Shown in pieces: positions 8,772 to 22,400 of a stretch of 64,000 nt of DNA. The notes under the pieces were generated by a model. That model ran no database searches. It saw only the letters and a list, made by a program, of their open reading frames with translations, and was not told the origin of the DNA. The stretch's first letter is position 1. Every line of letters begins with the position of its first letter. Source of the stretch: Liolophura sinensis. Its lineage: Eukaryota; Mollusca; Polyplacophora; Chitonida; Chitonidae. The stretch is from NCBI RefSeq assembly GCF_032854445.1, contig NW_027018098.1, positions 19,857-83,856 on the forward strand. The letters run 5' to 3'. The position numbers were made by a program, and so were the translations under genes.

Positions 8772-11700
8772 CGATTTCAATTAGCAAAAGGACCAGGCAA
8801 AAATCCAAAAGTGGAAAAAATGTTCCAATGCTGCTGGTAAGAGGCTAATCCGACGTATTTTGTGACGAGAAATCGAATGGTGCAAACCGCGTTGCTCTCC
8901 GACCAATACTTTTGGCTGTAGCCACAATTGAATCATCATTTATGTCAAAATCACGTGCCCAGCAACGGCTCTTACTGCATGGAAACCAAGGAAATTTCCA
9001 ATTTTTCAACAGCTGGAGATGCCTGACCCAATTCGGCATCTTTTGGCACCTTATTGATGTGGGTCAGTGTTCAATTGTACTTTTTACAGCAGACTGTATC
9101 AAGTACCTTGTGTTTTTTATATAAAAATGGTGTGGTTTTTCTACATGTAGATAAAGACATTGAGTTTATCTTCGACTTAGAAGTAAGACATTTGCTGGGT
9201 GAGTTAAATGGGCTTGGCCCAAAGATTTGACATCTTCTGGGCTACCGAAGGGCACATAACTTATAATCAAAAGTTGAATATAGTAATGACCAGTCGCGAT
9301 TGTACATAGTACATGTAGCCGATTTCAATTAGCAAAAGGACCAGGCAAAAATCCAAAAGTGGAAAAAATGTTCCAATGCTGCTGGTAAGAGGCTAATCCG
9401 ACGTATTTTGTGACGAGAAATCGAATGGTGCAAACCGCGTTGCTCTCCGACCAATACTTTTCGCTGTAGCCACAATTGAATCATCAATTATGTCAAAATC
9501 ACGTGCCCAGCAACGGCTCTTACTCCATGGAAACCAAGGAAATTTCCAATTTTTCAACAGCTGGAGATGCCTGACCCAATTGCGCATCTTTTGGCACCTT
9601 ATTGATGTGGGTCAGTGTTCAATTGTACTTTTTACAGCAGACTGTATCAAGTACCTTGTGGTTTTTATATAAAAATGGTGTGGTTTTTCTACATGTAGAT
9701 AAAGAGATTAAGTTTATCTTCGACTTAGAAGTAAGACATTTGCTGGGTGAGTTAAATGGGCTTGGCCCAAAGATTTGACATCTTCTGGGCTACCGAAGGG
9801 CACATAACTTATAATCAAAAGATGAATATAGTAATGACCAGTCGCGATTGTACATAGTACATGTAGCCGATTTCAATTAGCAAAAGGACCAGGCAAAAAT
9901 CCAAAAGTGGAAAAAATGTTCCAATGCTGCTGGTAAGAGGCTAATCCGACGTATTTTGTGACGAGAAATCGAATGGTGCAAACCGCGTTGCTCTCCGACC
10001 AATACTTTTGGCTGTAGCCACAATTGAATCATCATTTATGTCAAAATCACGTGCCCAGCAACGGCTCTTACTGCATGGAAACCAAGGAAATTTCCAATTT
10101 TTCAACAGCTGGAGATGCCTGACCCAATTCGGCATCTTTTGGCACCTTATTGATGTGGGTCAGTGTTCAATTGTACTTTTTACAGCAGACTGTATCAAGT
10201 ACCTTGTGTTTTTTATATAAAAATGGTGTGGTTTTTCTACATGTAGATAAAGACATTGAGTTTATCTTCGACTTAGAAGTAAGACATTTGCTGGGTGAGT
10301 TAAATGGGCTTGGCCCAAAGATTTGACATCTTCTGGGCTACCGAAGGGCACATAACTTATAATCAAAAGTTGAATATAGTAATGACCAGTCGCGATTGTA
10401 CATAGTACATGTAGCCGATTTCAATTAGCAAAAGGACCAGGCAAAAATCCAAAAGTGGAAAAAATGTTCCAATACTGCTGGTAAGAGGCTAATCCGACGT
10501 ATTTTGTGACGAGAAATCGAATGGTGCAAACCGCGTTGCTCTCCGACCAATACTTTTGGCTGTAGCCACAATTGAATCATCAATTATGTCAAAATCACGT
10601 GCCCAGCAACGGCTCTTACTCCATGGAAACCAAGGAAATTTCCAATTTTTCAACAGCTGGAGATGCCTGACCCAATTGCGCATCTTTTGGCACCTTATTG
10701 ATGTGGGTCAGTGTTCAATTGTACTTTTTACAGCAGACTGTATCAAGTACCTTGTGGTTTTTATATAAAAATGGTGTGGTTTTTCTACATGTAGATAAAG
10801 CGATTAAGTTTATCTTCGACTTAGAAGTAAGACATTTGCTGGGTGAGTTAAATGGGCTTGGCCCAAAGATTTGACATCTTCTGGGCTACCGAAGGGCACA
10901 TAACTTATAATCAAAAGATGAATATAGTAATGACCAGTCGCGATTGTACATAGTACATGTAGCCGATTTCAATTAGCAAAAGGACCAGGCAAATATCCAA
11001 AAGTGGAAAAAATGCTCCAATGCTGCTGGTAAGAGGCTAATCCGACGTATTTTGTGACGAGAAATCGAATGGTGCAAACCGCGTTGCTCTCCGACCAATA
11101 CTTTTGGCTGTAGCCACAATTGAATCATCATTTATGTCAAAATCACGTGCCCAGCAACGGCTCTTACTGCATGGAAACCAAGGAAATTTCCAATTTTTCA
11201 ACAGCTGGAGATGCCTGACCCAATTCGGCATCTTTTGGCACCTTATTGATGTGGGTCAGTGTTCAATTGTACTTTTTACAGCAGACTGTATCAAGTACCT
11301 TGTGTTTTTTATATAAAAATGGTGTGGTTTTTCTACATGTAGATAAAGACATTGAGTTTATCTTCGACTTAGAAGTAAGACATTTGCTGGGTGAGTTAAA
11401 TGGGCTTGGCCCAAAGATTTGACATCTTCTGGGCTACCGAAGGGCACATAACTTATAATCAAAAGTTGAATATAGTAATGACCAGTCGCGATTGTACATA
11501 GTACATGTAGCCGATTTCAATTAGCAAAAGGACCAGGCAAAAATCCAAAAGTGGAAAAAATGTTCCAATGCTGCTGGTAAGAGGCTAATCCGACGTATTT
11601 TGTGACGAGAAATCGAATGGTGCAAACCGCGTTGCTCTCCGACCAATACTTTTCGCTGTAGCCACAATTGAATCATCAATTATGTCAAAATCACGTGCCC

Positions 11701-13156
11701 AGCAACGGCTCTTACTCCATGGAAACCAAGGAAATTTCCAATTTTTCAACAGCTGGAGATGCCTGACCCAATTGCGCATCTTTTGGCACCTTATTGATGT
11801 GGGTCAGTGTTCAATTGTACTTTTTACAGCAGACTGTATCAAGTACCTTGTGGTTTTTATATAAAAATGGTGTGGTTTTTCTACATGTAGATAAAGAGAT
11901 TAAGTTTATCTTCGACTTAGAAGTAAGACATTTGCTGGGTGAGTTAAATGGGCTTGGCCCAAAGATTTGACATCTTCTGGGCTACCGAAGGGCACATAAC
12001 TTATAATCAAAAGATGAATATAGTAATGACCAGTCGCGATTGTACATAGTACATGTAGCCGATTTCAATTAGCAAAAGGACCAGGCAAAAATCCAAAAGT
12101 GGAAAAAATGTTCCAATGCTGCTGGTAAGAGGCTAATCCGACGTATTTTGTGACGAGAAATCGAATGGTGCAAACCGCGTTGCTCTCCGACCAATACTTT
12201 TGGCTGTAGCCACAATTGAATCATCATTTATGTCAAAATCACGTGCCCAGCAACGGCTCTTACTGCATGGAAACCAAGGAAATTTCCAATTTTTCAACAG
12301 CTGGAGATGCCTGACCCAATTCGGCATCTTTTGGCACCTTATTGATGTGGGTCAGTGTTCAATTGTACTTTTTACAGCAGACTGTATCAAGTACCTTGTG
12401 TTTTTTTATATAAAAATGGTGTGGTTTTTCTACATGTAGATAAAGACATTGAGTTTATCTTCGACTTAGAAGTAAGACATTTGCTGGGTGAGTTAAATGG
12501 GCTTGGCCCAAAGATTTGACATCTTCTGGGCTACCGAAGGGCACATAACTTATAATCAAAAGTTGAATATAGTAATGACCAGTCGCGATTGTACATAGTA
12601 CATGTAGCCGATTTCAATTAGCAAAAGGACCAGGCAAAAATCCAAAAGTGGAAAAAATGTTCCAATACTGCTGGTAAGAGGCTAATCCGACGTATTTTGT
12701 GACGAGAAATCGAATGGTGCAAACCGCGTTGCTCTCCGACCAATACTTTTGGCTGTAGCCACAATTGAATCATCAATTATGTCAAAATCACGTGCCCAGC
12801 AACGGCTCTTACTCCATGGAAACCAAGGAAATTTCCAATTTTTCAACAGCTGGAGATGCCTGACCCAATTGCGCATCTTTTGGCACCTTATTGATGTGGG
12901 TCAGTGTTCAATTGTACTTTATACAGCAGACTGTATCAAGTACCTTGTGGTTTTTATATAAAAATGGTGTGGTTTTTCTACATGTAGATAAAGCGATTAA
13001 GTTTATCTTCGACTTAGAAGTAAGACATTTGCTGGGTGAGTTAAATGGGCTTGGCCCAAAGATTTGACATCTTCTGGGCTACCGAAGGGCACATAACTTA
13101 TAATCAAAAGATGAATATAGTAATGACCAGTCGCGATTGTACATAGTACATGTAGC
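8772..13156. repeat. HOR block: 4-mer (2192 bp) in two copies, with a nested dimer pattern
   Basis: Monomers alternate between a type with CTGCATGG plus CAATTCGGC (copies 17, 19, 21, 23) and a type with CAATTATG (18, 20, 22, 24), giving a 1096-bp dimer. Within this, copies 18 and 22 share TTTTCGCTG and GAGATTAAG. Copies 20 and 24 share CCAATACTGC, the rare GCGATTAAG and GATGAAT, each followed by a copy with GGCAAATATCC (21, 25). The true period is thus four monomers: 8772-10963 and 10964-13156. The second unit has one extra T at about 12400. Confidence 0.85.
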
Positions 13157-16100
13157 CGATTTCAATTAGCAAAAGGACCAGGCAAATATCCAAAAGTGGA
13201 AAAAATGCTCCAATGCTGCTGGTAAGAGGCTAATCCGACGTATTTTGTGACGAGAAATCGAATGGTGCAAACCGCGTTGCTCTCCGACCAATACTTTTGG
13301 CTGTAGCCACAATTGAATCATCATTTATGTCAAAATCACGTGCCCAGCAACGGCTCTTACTCCATGGAAACCAAGGAAATTTGCAATTTTTCAACACCTG
13401 GAGATGCCTGACCCAATTGCGCATCTTTTGGCACCTTATTGATGTGGGTCAGTGTTCAGTTGTACTTTTTACAGCAGACTGTATCAAGTACCTTGTGTTT
13501 TTTATATAAAAATGGTGTGGTTTTTCTACATGTAGATAAAGACATTGAGTTTATCTTCGACTTAGAAGTAAGACATTTGCTGGGTGAGTTAAATGGGCTT
13601 GGCCCAAAGATTTGACATCTTCTGGCTACCGAAGGGCACATAACTTATAATCAAAAGTTGAATATAGTAATGACCAGTCGCGATTGTACATAGTACATGT
13701 AAGCCGATTTCAATTAGCAAAAGGACCAGGCAAAATCCAAAAGTGGAAAAAAATGTTCCAATGCTTGCTGGTAAGAGGCTAATCCGACGTATTTTGTGAC
13801 GAGAAATCGAATGGTGCAAACCGCGTTGCTCTCCGACCAATACTTTTGGCTGTAGCCACAATTGAATCATCATTTATGTCAAAATCACGTGCCCAGCAAC
13901 GGCTCTCTTACTCCATGGAAACCAAGAAATTTGCAATTTTTCAACACTGGAGATGCCTGACCCAATTGCGCATCTTTTGGCACCTTATTGATGTGGGTCA
14001 GTGTTCAATTGTACTTTTTACAGCAGGACTGTATCAAGTACCTTGTGTTTTTTATATAAAATGGTGTGGTTTTTTCTACATGTAGATAAAGACATTGAGT
14101 TTATCTTCGACTTAGAAGTAAGACATTTGCTGGGTGAGTTAAATGGACTTGGCCCAAAGATTTGACATCTTCTGGGCTACCGAAGGGCACATAACTTATA
14201 ATCAAAAGTTGAATATAGTAATGACCAGTCGCGATTGTACATAGTACATGTAGCCGATTTCAATTAGCAAAAGGACCAGGCAAAAATCCAAAAGTGGAAA
14301 AAATGTTCCAATGCTGCTGGTAAGAGGCTAATCCGACGTATTTTGTGACGAGAAATCGAATGGTGCAACCGCGTTGCTCTCCGACCAACTTTTGGCTGTA
14401 GCCACAATTGAATCATCATTTATGTCAAAATCACGTGCCCAGCAACGGCTCTTACTCCATGGAAACCAAGGAAATTTGCAATTTTTCAACAGCTGGAGAT
14501 GCCTGACCCAATTGCGCATCTTTTGGCACCTTATTGATGTGGGTCAGTGTTCAATTGTACTTTTTACAGCAGACTGTATCAAGTACCTTGTGTTTTTTAT
14601 ATAAAAATGGTGTGGTTTTTCTACATGTAGATAAAGACATTAAGTTTATCTTCGACTTAGAAGTAAGACATTTGCTGGGTGAGTTAAATGGGCTTGGCCC
14701 AAAGATTTGACGTCTTCTGGGCTACCGAAGGGCACATAACTTATAATCAAAAGTTGAATATAGTGATGACCAGTCGCGATGGTACATAGTACATGTAGCC
14801 GATTTCAATTAGCAAAAGGACCAGGCAAAAATCCAAAAGTGGAAAAAATGTTCCAATGCTGCTGGTAAGAGGCTAATCCGACGTATTTTGTGACGAGAAA
14901 TCGAATGGTGCAAACCGCGTTGCTCTCCGACCAATACTTTTGGCTGTAGCCACAATTGAATCATCATTTATGTCAAAATCACGTGCCCAGCAACGGCTCT
15001 TACTCCATGGAAACCAAGGAAATTTCCAATTTTTCAACAGCTGGAGATGCCTGACCCAATTGCGCATCTTTTGGCACCTTATTTATGTGGGTCAGTGTTC
15101 AATTGTACTTTTTACAGCAGACTGTATCAAGTACCTTGTGTTTTTTATATAAAAATGGTGTGGTTTTTCTACATGTAGATAAAGAGATTAAGTTTATCTT
15201 CGACTTAGAAGTAAGACATTTGCTGGGTGAGTTAAATGGGCTTGGCCCAAAGATTTGACGTCTTCTGGGCTACCGAAGGGCACATAACTTATAATCAAAA
15301 GTTGAATATAGTAATGACCAGTCGCGATGGTACATAGTACATGTAGCCGATTTCAATTAGCAAAAGGACCAGGCAAAAATCCAAAAGTGGAAAAAATGTT
15401 CCAATGCTGCTGGTAAGAGGCTAATCCGACGTATTTTGTGACGAGAAATCGAATGGTGCAAACCGCGTTGCTCTCCGACCAATACTTTTGGCTGTAGCCA
15501 CAATTGAATCATCATTTATGTCAAAATCACGTGCCCAGCAACGGCTCTTACTCCATGGAAACCAAGGAAATTTCCAATTTTTCAACACCTGGAGATGCCT
15601 GACCCAATTGCGCATCTTTTGGCACCTTATTGATGTGGGTCAGTGTTCAATTGTACTTTTTACAGCAGACTGTATCAAGTACCTTGTGTTTTTTATATAA
15701 AAATGGTGTGGTTTTTCTACATGTAGATAAAGAGATTAAGTTTATCTTCGACTTAGAAGTAAGACATTTGCTGGGTGAGTTAAATGGGCTTGGCCCAAAG
15801 ATTTGACATCTTCTGGGCTACCGAAGGGCACATAACTTATAATCAAAAGTTGAATATAGTAATGACCAGTCGCGATGGTACATAGTACATGTAGCCCATT
15901 TCAATTAGCAAAAGGACCAGGCAAAAATCCAAAAGTGGAAAAAATGTTCCAATGCTGCTGGTAAGAGGCTAATCCGACGTATTTTGTGACGAGAAATCGA
16001 ATGGTGCAAACCGCGTTGCTCTCCGACCAATACTTTTGGCTGTAGCCACAATTGAATCATCATTTATGTCAAAATCACGTGCCCAGCAACGGCTCTTACT

Positions 16101-16443
16101 CCATGGAAACCAAGGAAATTTCCAATTTTTCAACAGCTGGAGATGCTTGACCCAAATGCGCATCTTTTGGCACCTTATTGATGTGGGTCAGTGTTCAATT
16201 GTACTTTTTACAGCAGACTGTATCAAGTACCTTGTGTTTTTTATATAAAAATGGTGTGGTTTTTCTACATGTAGATAAAGACATTGAGTTTATCTTCGAC
16301 TTAGAAGTAAGACATTTGCTGGGTGAGTTAAATGGGCTTGGCCCAAAGATTTGACGTCTTCTGGGCTACCGAAGGGCACATAACTTATAATCAAAAGTTG
16401 AATATAGTAATGACCAGTCGCGATGGTACATAGTACATGTAGC
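13157..16443. repeat. Satellite monomers 25-30, no clear local HOR
   Basis: Copy 25 begins as the expected continuation of the preceding 4-mer (GGCAAATATCC) but is otherwise a GCAATTT/CAACACC type like copy 2. Copies 25 to 27 contain the first indel-rich patch. Copy 27 (GTGATGACC, GACATTAAG) is followed by copy 28 with TTATTTATGTGG, the same neighbour pair seen at 18.2, 24.2, 28.0 and 33.0 kb. This links the stretch to the 11-mer family. Confidence 0.8.
13620..14395. other. Indel-rich patch 1
   Basis: About 13 one- or two-base length changes occur in under 800 bp, most in or beside homopolymers or simple doublets. Examples are TCTGGCTACC, GTAAGCCG, GCAAAATCC, GCTTGCTGG, GGCTCTCTTAC, ACCAAGAAATT, CAACACTGG, GCAGGACTG, TATAAAATGG and GTGCAACCGC. 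Flanking monomers are free of them. The pattern resembles uncorrected long-read sequence or a local join rather than typical satellite variation. Confidence 0.75.
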
Positions 16444-19400
16444 CGATTTCAATTAGCAAAAGGACCAGGCAAAAATCCAAAAGTGGAAAAAATGCTCCAA
16501 TGCTGCTGGTAAGAGGCTAATCCGACGTATTTTGTGACGAGAAATCGAATGGTGCAAACCGCGTTGCTCTCCGACCAATACTTTTGGCTGTAGCCACAAT
16601 TGAATCATCATTTATGTCAAAATCACGTGCCCAGCAACGGCTTTTACTCCATGGAAACCAAGGAAATTTCCAATTTTTCAACACCTGGAGATGCCTGACC
16701 CAATTGCGCATCTTTTGGCACCTTATTGATGTGGGTCAGTGTTCAATTGTACTTTTTACAGCAGACTGTATCAAGTACCTTGTGTTTTTTATATAAAAAT
16801 GGTGTGGTTTTTCTACATGTAGATAAAGAGATTAAGTTTATCTTCGACTTAGAAGTAAGACATTTGCTGGGTGAGTTAAATGGGCTTGGCCCAAAGATTT
16901 GACGTCTTCTGGGCTACCGAAGGGCACATAACTTATAATCAAAAGTTGAATATAGTAATGACCAGTCGCGATTGTACATAGTACATGTAGCCGATTTCAA
17001 TTAGCAAAAGGACCAAGCAAAAATCCAAAAGTGGAAAAAATGTTCCAATGCTGCTGGTAAGAGGCTAATCCGACGTATTTTGTGACGAGAAATCGAATGG
17101 TGCAAACCGCGTTGCTCTCCGACCAATACTTTTGGCTGTAGCCACAATTGAATCATCATTTATGTCAAAATCACGTGCCCAGCAACGGCTCTTACTCCAT
17201 GGAAACCAAGGAAATTTGCAATTTTTCAACAGCTGGAGATGCCTGACCCAATTGCGCATCTTTTGGCACCTTATTGATGTGGGTCAGTGTTCAATTGTAC
17301 TTTTTACAGCAGACTGTATCAAGTACCTTGTGTTTTTTATATAAAAATGGTGTGGTTTTTCTACATGTAGATAAAGACATTGAGTTTATCTTCGACTTAG
17401 AAGTAAGACATTTGCTGGGTGAGTGAAATGGGCTTGGCCCAAAGATTTGACGTCTTCTGGGCTACCGAAGGGCACATAACTTATAATCAAAAGTTGAATA
17501 TAGTAATGACCAGTCGCGATGGTACATAGTACATGTAGCCGATTTCAATTAGCAAAAGGACCAGGCAAAAATCCAAAAGTAAAAAAAATGTTCCAATACT
17601 GCTTGTAAGAGGCTAATCCGACGTATTTTGTGACGAGAAATCGAATGGTGCAAACCGCGTTGCTCTCCGACCAATACTTTTGGCTGTAGCCACAATTGAA
17701 TCATCATTTAGGTCAAAATCACGTGCCCAGCAACGGCTCTTACTCCATGGAAACCAAGGAAATTTGCAATTTTTCAACAGCTGGAGATGCCTGACCCAAA
17801 TGCGCATCTTTTGGCACCTTATTGATGTGGGTCAGTGTTCAATTGTACTTTTTACAGCAGACTGTATCAAGTACCTTGTGTTTTTTATATAAAAATGGTG
17901 TGGTTTTTCTACATGTAGATAAAGACATTGAGTTTATCTTCGACTTAGAAGTAAGACATTTGCTGGGTGAGTTAAATGGGCTTGGCCCAAAGATTTGACG
18001 TCTTCTGGGCTACCGAAGGGCACATAACTTATAATCAAAAGTTGAATATAGTAATGACCAGTCGCGATGGTACATAGTACATGTAGCCCATTTCAATTAG
18101 CAAAAGGACCAGGCAAAAATCCAAAAGTGGAAAAAATGTTCCAATGCTGCTGGTAAGAGGCTAATTCGACGTATTTTGTGACGAGAAATCGAATGGTGCA
18201 AACCGCGTTGCTCTCCGACCAATACTTTTGGCTGTAGCCACAATTGAATCATCATTTATGTCAAAATCACGTGCCCAGCAACGGCTCTTACTCCATGGAA
18301 ACCAAGGAAATTTGCAATTTTTCAACAGCTGGAGATGCCTGACCCAATTGCGCATCTTTTGGCACCTTATTGATGTGGGTCAGTGTTCAATTGTACTTTT
18401 TACAGCAGACTGTATCAAGTACCTTGTGTTTTTTATATAAAAATGGTGTGGTTTTTCTACATGTAGATAAAGACATTAAGTTTATCTTCGACTTAGAAGT
18501 AAGACATTTGCTGGGTGAGTTAAATGGGCTTGGCCCAAAGATTTGACGTCTTCTGGGCTACCGAAGGGCACATAACTTATAATCAAAAGTTGAATATAGT
18601 GATGACCAGTCGCGATGGTACATAGTACATGTAGCCGATTTCAATTAGCAAAAGGACCAGGCAAAAATCCAAAAGTGGAAAAAATGTTCCAATGCTGCTG
18701 GTAAGAGGCTAATCCGACGTATTTTGTGACGAGAAATCGAATGGTGCAAACCGCGTTGCTCTCCGACCAATACTTTTGGCTGTAGCCACAATTGAATCAT
18801 CATTTATGTCAAAATCACGTGCCCAGCAACGGCTCTTACTCCATGGAAACCAAGGAAATTTCCAATTTTTCAACAGCTGGAGATGCCTGACCCAATTGCG
18901 CATCTTTTGGCACCTTATTTATGTGGGTCAGTGTTCAATTGTACTTTTTACAGCAGACTGTATCAAGTACCTTGTGTTTTTTATATAAAAATGGTGTGGT
19001 TTTTCTACATGTAGATAAAGAGATTAAATTTATCTTCGACTTAGAAGTAAGACATTTGCTGGGTGAGTTAAATGGGCTTGGCCCAAAGATTTGACGTCTT
19101 CTGGGCTACCGAAGGGCACATAACTTATAATCAAAAGTTGAATATAGTAATGACCAGTCGCGATGGTACATAGTACATGTAGCCGATTTCAATTAGCAAA
19201 AGGACCAGGCAAAAATCCAAAAGTGGAAAAAATGTTCCAATGCTGCTGGTAAGAGGCTAATCCGACGTATTTTGTGACGAGAAATCGAATGGTGCAAACC
19301 GCGTTGCTCTCCGAGCAATACTTTTGGCTGTAGCCACAATTGAATCATCATTTATGTCAAAATCACGTGCCCAGCAACGGCTCTTACTCCATGGAAACCA

Positions 19401-22400
19401 AGGAAATTTGCAATTTTTCAACAGCTGGAGATGCCTGACCCAATTGCGCATCTTTTGGCACCTTATTGATGTGGGTCAGTGTTCAATTGTACTTTTTACA
19501 GCAGACTGTATCAAGTACCTTGTGTTTTTGATATAAAAATGGTGTGGTTTTTCTACATGTAGATAAAGACATTGAGTTTATCTTCGACTTAGAAGTAAGA
19601 CATTTGCTGGGTGAGTTAAATGGGCTTGGCCCAAAGATTTGACGTCTTCTGGGCTACCGAAGGGCACATAACTTATAATCAAAAGTTGAATATAGTAATG
19701 ACCAGTCGCGATGGTACATAGTACATGTAGCCGATTTCAATTAGCAAAAGGACCAGGCAAAAATCCAAAAGTGGAAAAAATGCTCCAATGCTGCTGGTAA
19801 GAGGCTAATCCGACGTATTTTGTGACGAGAAATCGAATGGTGCAAACCGCGTTGCTCTCCGACCAATACTTTTGGCTGTAGCCACAATTGAATCATCATT
19901 TATGTCAAAATCACGTGCCCAGCAACGGCTCTTACTCCATGGAAACCAAGGAAATTTGCAATTTTTCAACAGCTGGAGATGCCTGACCCAATTGCGCATC
20001 TTTTGGCACCTTATTGATGTGGGTCAGTGTTCAATTGTACTTTTTACAGCAGACTGTATCAAGTACCTTGTGTTTTTTATATAAAAATGGTGTGGTTTTT
20101 CTACATGTAGATAAAGAGATTAAGTTTATCTTCGACTTAGAAGTAAGACATTTGCTGGGTGAGTTAAATGGGCTTGGCCCAAAGATTTGACGTCTTCTGG
20201 GCTACCGAAGGGCACATAACTTATAATCAAAAGTTGAATATAGTAATGACCAGTCGCGATTGTACATAGTACATGTAGCCGATTTCAATTAGCAAAAGGA
20301 CCAGGCAAAAATCCAAAAGTGGAAAAAATGTTCCAATGCTGCTGGTAAGAGGCTAATCCGACGTATTTTGTGACGAGAAATCGAATGGTGCAAACCGCGT
20401 TGCTCTCCGACCAATACTTTTGGCTGTAGCCACAATTGAATCATCATTTATGTCAAAATCACGTGCCCAGCAACGGCTCTTACTCCATGGAAACCAAGGA
20501 AATTTCCAATTTTTCAACACCTGGAGATGCCTGACCCAATTGCGCATCTTTTGGCACCTTATTGATGTGGGTCAGTGTTCAATTGTACTTTTTACAGCAG
20601 ACTGTATCAAGTACCTTGTGTTTTTTATATAAAAATGGTGTGGTTTTTCTACATGTAGATAAAGACATTGAGTTTATCTTCGACTTAGAAGTAAGACATT
20701 TGCTGGGTGAGTTAAATGGGCTTGGCCCAAAGATTTGACATCTTCTGGGCTACCGAAGGGCACACAACGTATAATCAAAAGTTGAATATAGTAATGACCA
20801 GTCGCGATGGTACATAGTACATGTAGCCGATTTCAATTAGCAAAAGGACCAGGCAAAAATCCAAAAGTGGAAAAAATGTTCCAATGCTGCTGGTAAGAGG
20901 CTAATCCGACGTATTTTGTGACGAGAAATCGAATGGTGCAAACCGCGTTGCTCTCCGACCAATACTTTTGGCTGTAGCCACAATTGAATCATCATTTATG
21001 TCAAAATCACGTGCCCAGCAACGGCTCTTACTCCATGGAAACCAAGGAAATTTCCAATTTTTCAACAGCTGGAGATGCCTGACCCAATTGCGCATCTTTT
21101 GGCACCTTATTGATGTGGGTCAGTGTTCAATTGTACTTTTTACAGCAGACTGTATCAAGTACCTTGTGTTTTTTATATAAAAATGGTGTGGTTTTTCTAC
21201 ATGTAGATAAAGACATTGAGTTTATCTTCGACTTAGAAGTAAGACATTTGCTGGGTGAGTTAAATGGGCTTGGCCCAAATATTTGACGTCTTCTGGGCTA
21301 CCGAAGGGCACATAACTTATAATCAAAAGTTGAATATAGTAATGACCAGTCGCGATGGTACATAGTACATGTAGCCGATTTCAATTAGCAAAAGGACCAG
21401 GCAAAAATCCAAAAGTGGAAAAAATGTTCCAATGCTGCTGGTAAGAGGCTAATCCGACGTATTTTGTGACGAGAAATCGAATGGTGCAAACCGCGTTGCT
21501 CTCCGACCAATACTTTTGGCTGTAGCCACAATTGAATCATCATTTATGTCAAAATCACGTGCCCAGCAACGGCTCTTACTCCATGGAAACCAAGGAAATT
21601 TGCAATTTTTCAACACCTGGAGATGCCTGACCCAATTGCGCATCTTTTGGCACCTTATTGATGTGGGTCAGTGTTCAATTGTACTTTTTACAGCAGACTG
21701 TATCAAGTACCTTGTGTTTTTTATATAAAAATGGTGTGGTTTTTCTACATGTAGATAAAGACATTGAGTTTATCTTCGACTTAGAAGTAAGACATTTGCT
21801 GGGTGAGTTAAATGGGCTTGGCCCAAAGATTTGACGTCTTCTGGGCTACCGAAGGGCACATAACTTATAATCAAAAGTTGAATATAGTAATGACCAGTCG
21901 CGATGGTACATAGTACATGTAGCCCATTTCAATTAGCAAAAGGACCAGGCAAAAATCCAAAAGTGGAAAAAATGTTCCAATGCTGCTGGTAAGAGGCTAA
22001 TTCGACGTATTTTGTGACGAGAAATCGAATGGTGCAAACCGCGTTGCTCTCCGACCAATACTTTTGGCTGTAGCCACAATTGAATCATCATTTATGTCAA
22101 AATCACGTGCCCAGCAACGGCTCTTACTCCATGGAAACCAAGGAAATTTGCAATTTTTCAACAGCTGGAGATGCCTGACCCAATTGCGCATCTTTTGGCA
22201 CCTTATTGATGTGGGTCAGTGTTCAATTGTACTTTTTACAGCAGACTGTATCAAGTACCTTGTGTTTTTTATATAAAAATGGTGTGGTTTTTCTACATGT
22301 AGATAAAGACATTAAGTTTATCTTCGACTTAGAAGTAAGACATTTGCTGGGTGAGTTAAATGGGCTTGGCCCAAAGATTTGACGTCTTCTGGGCTACCGA

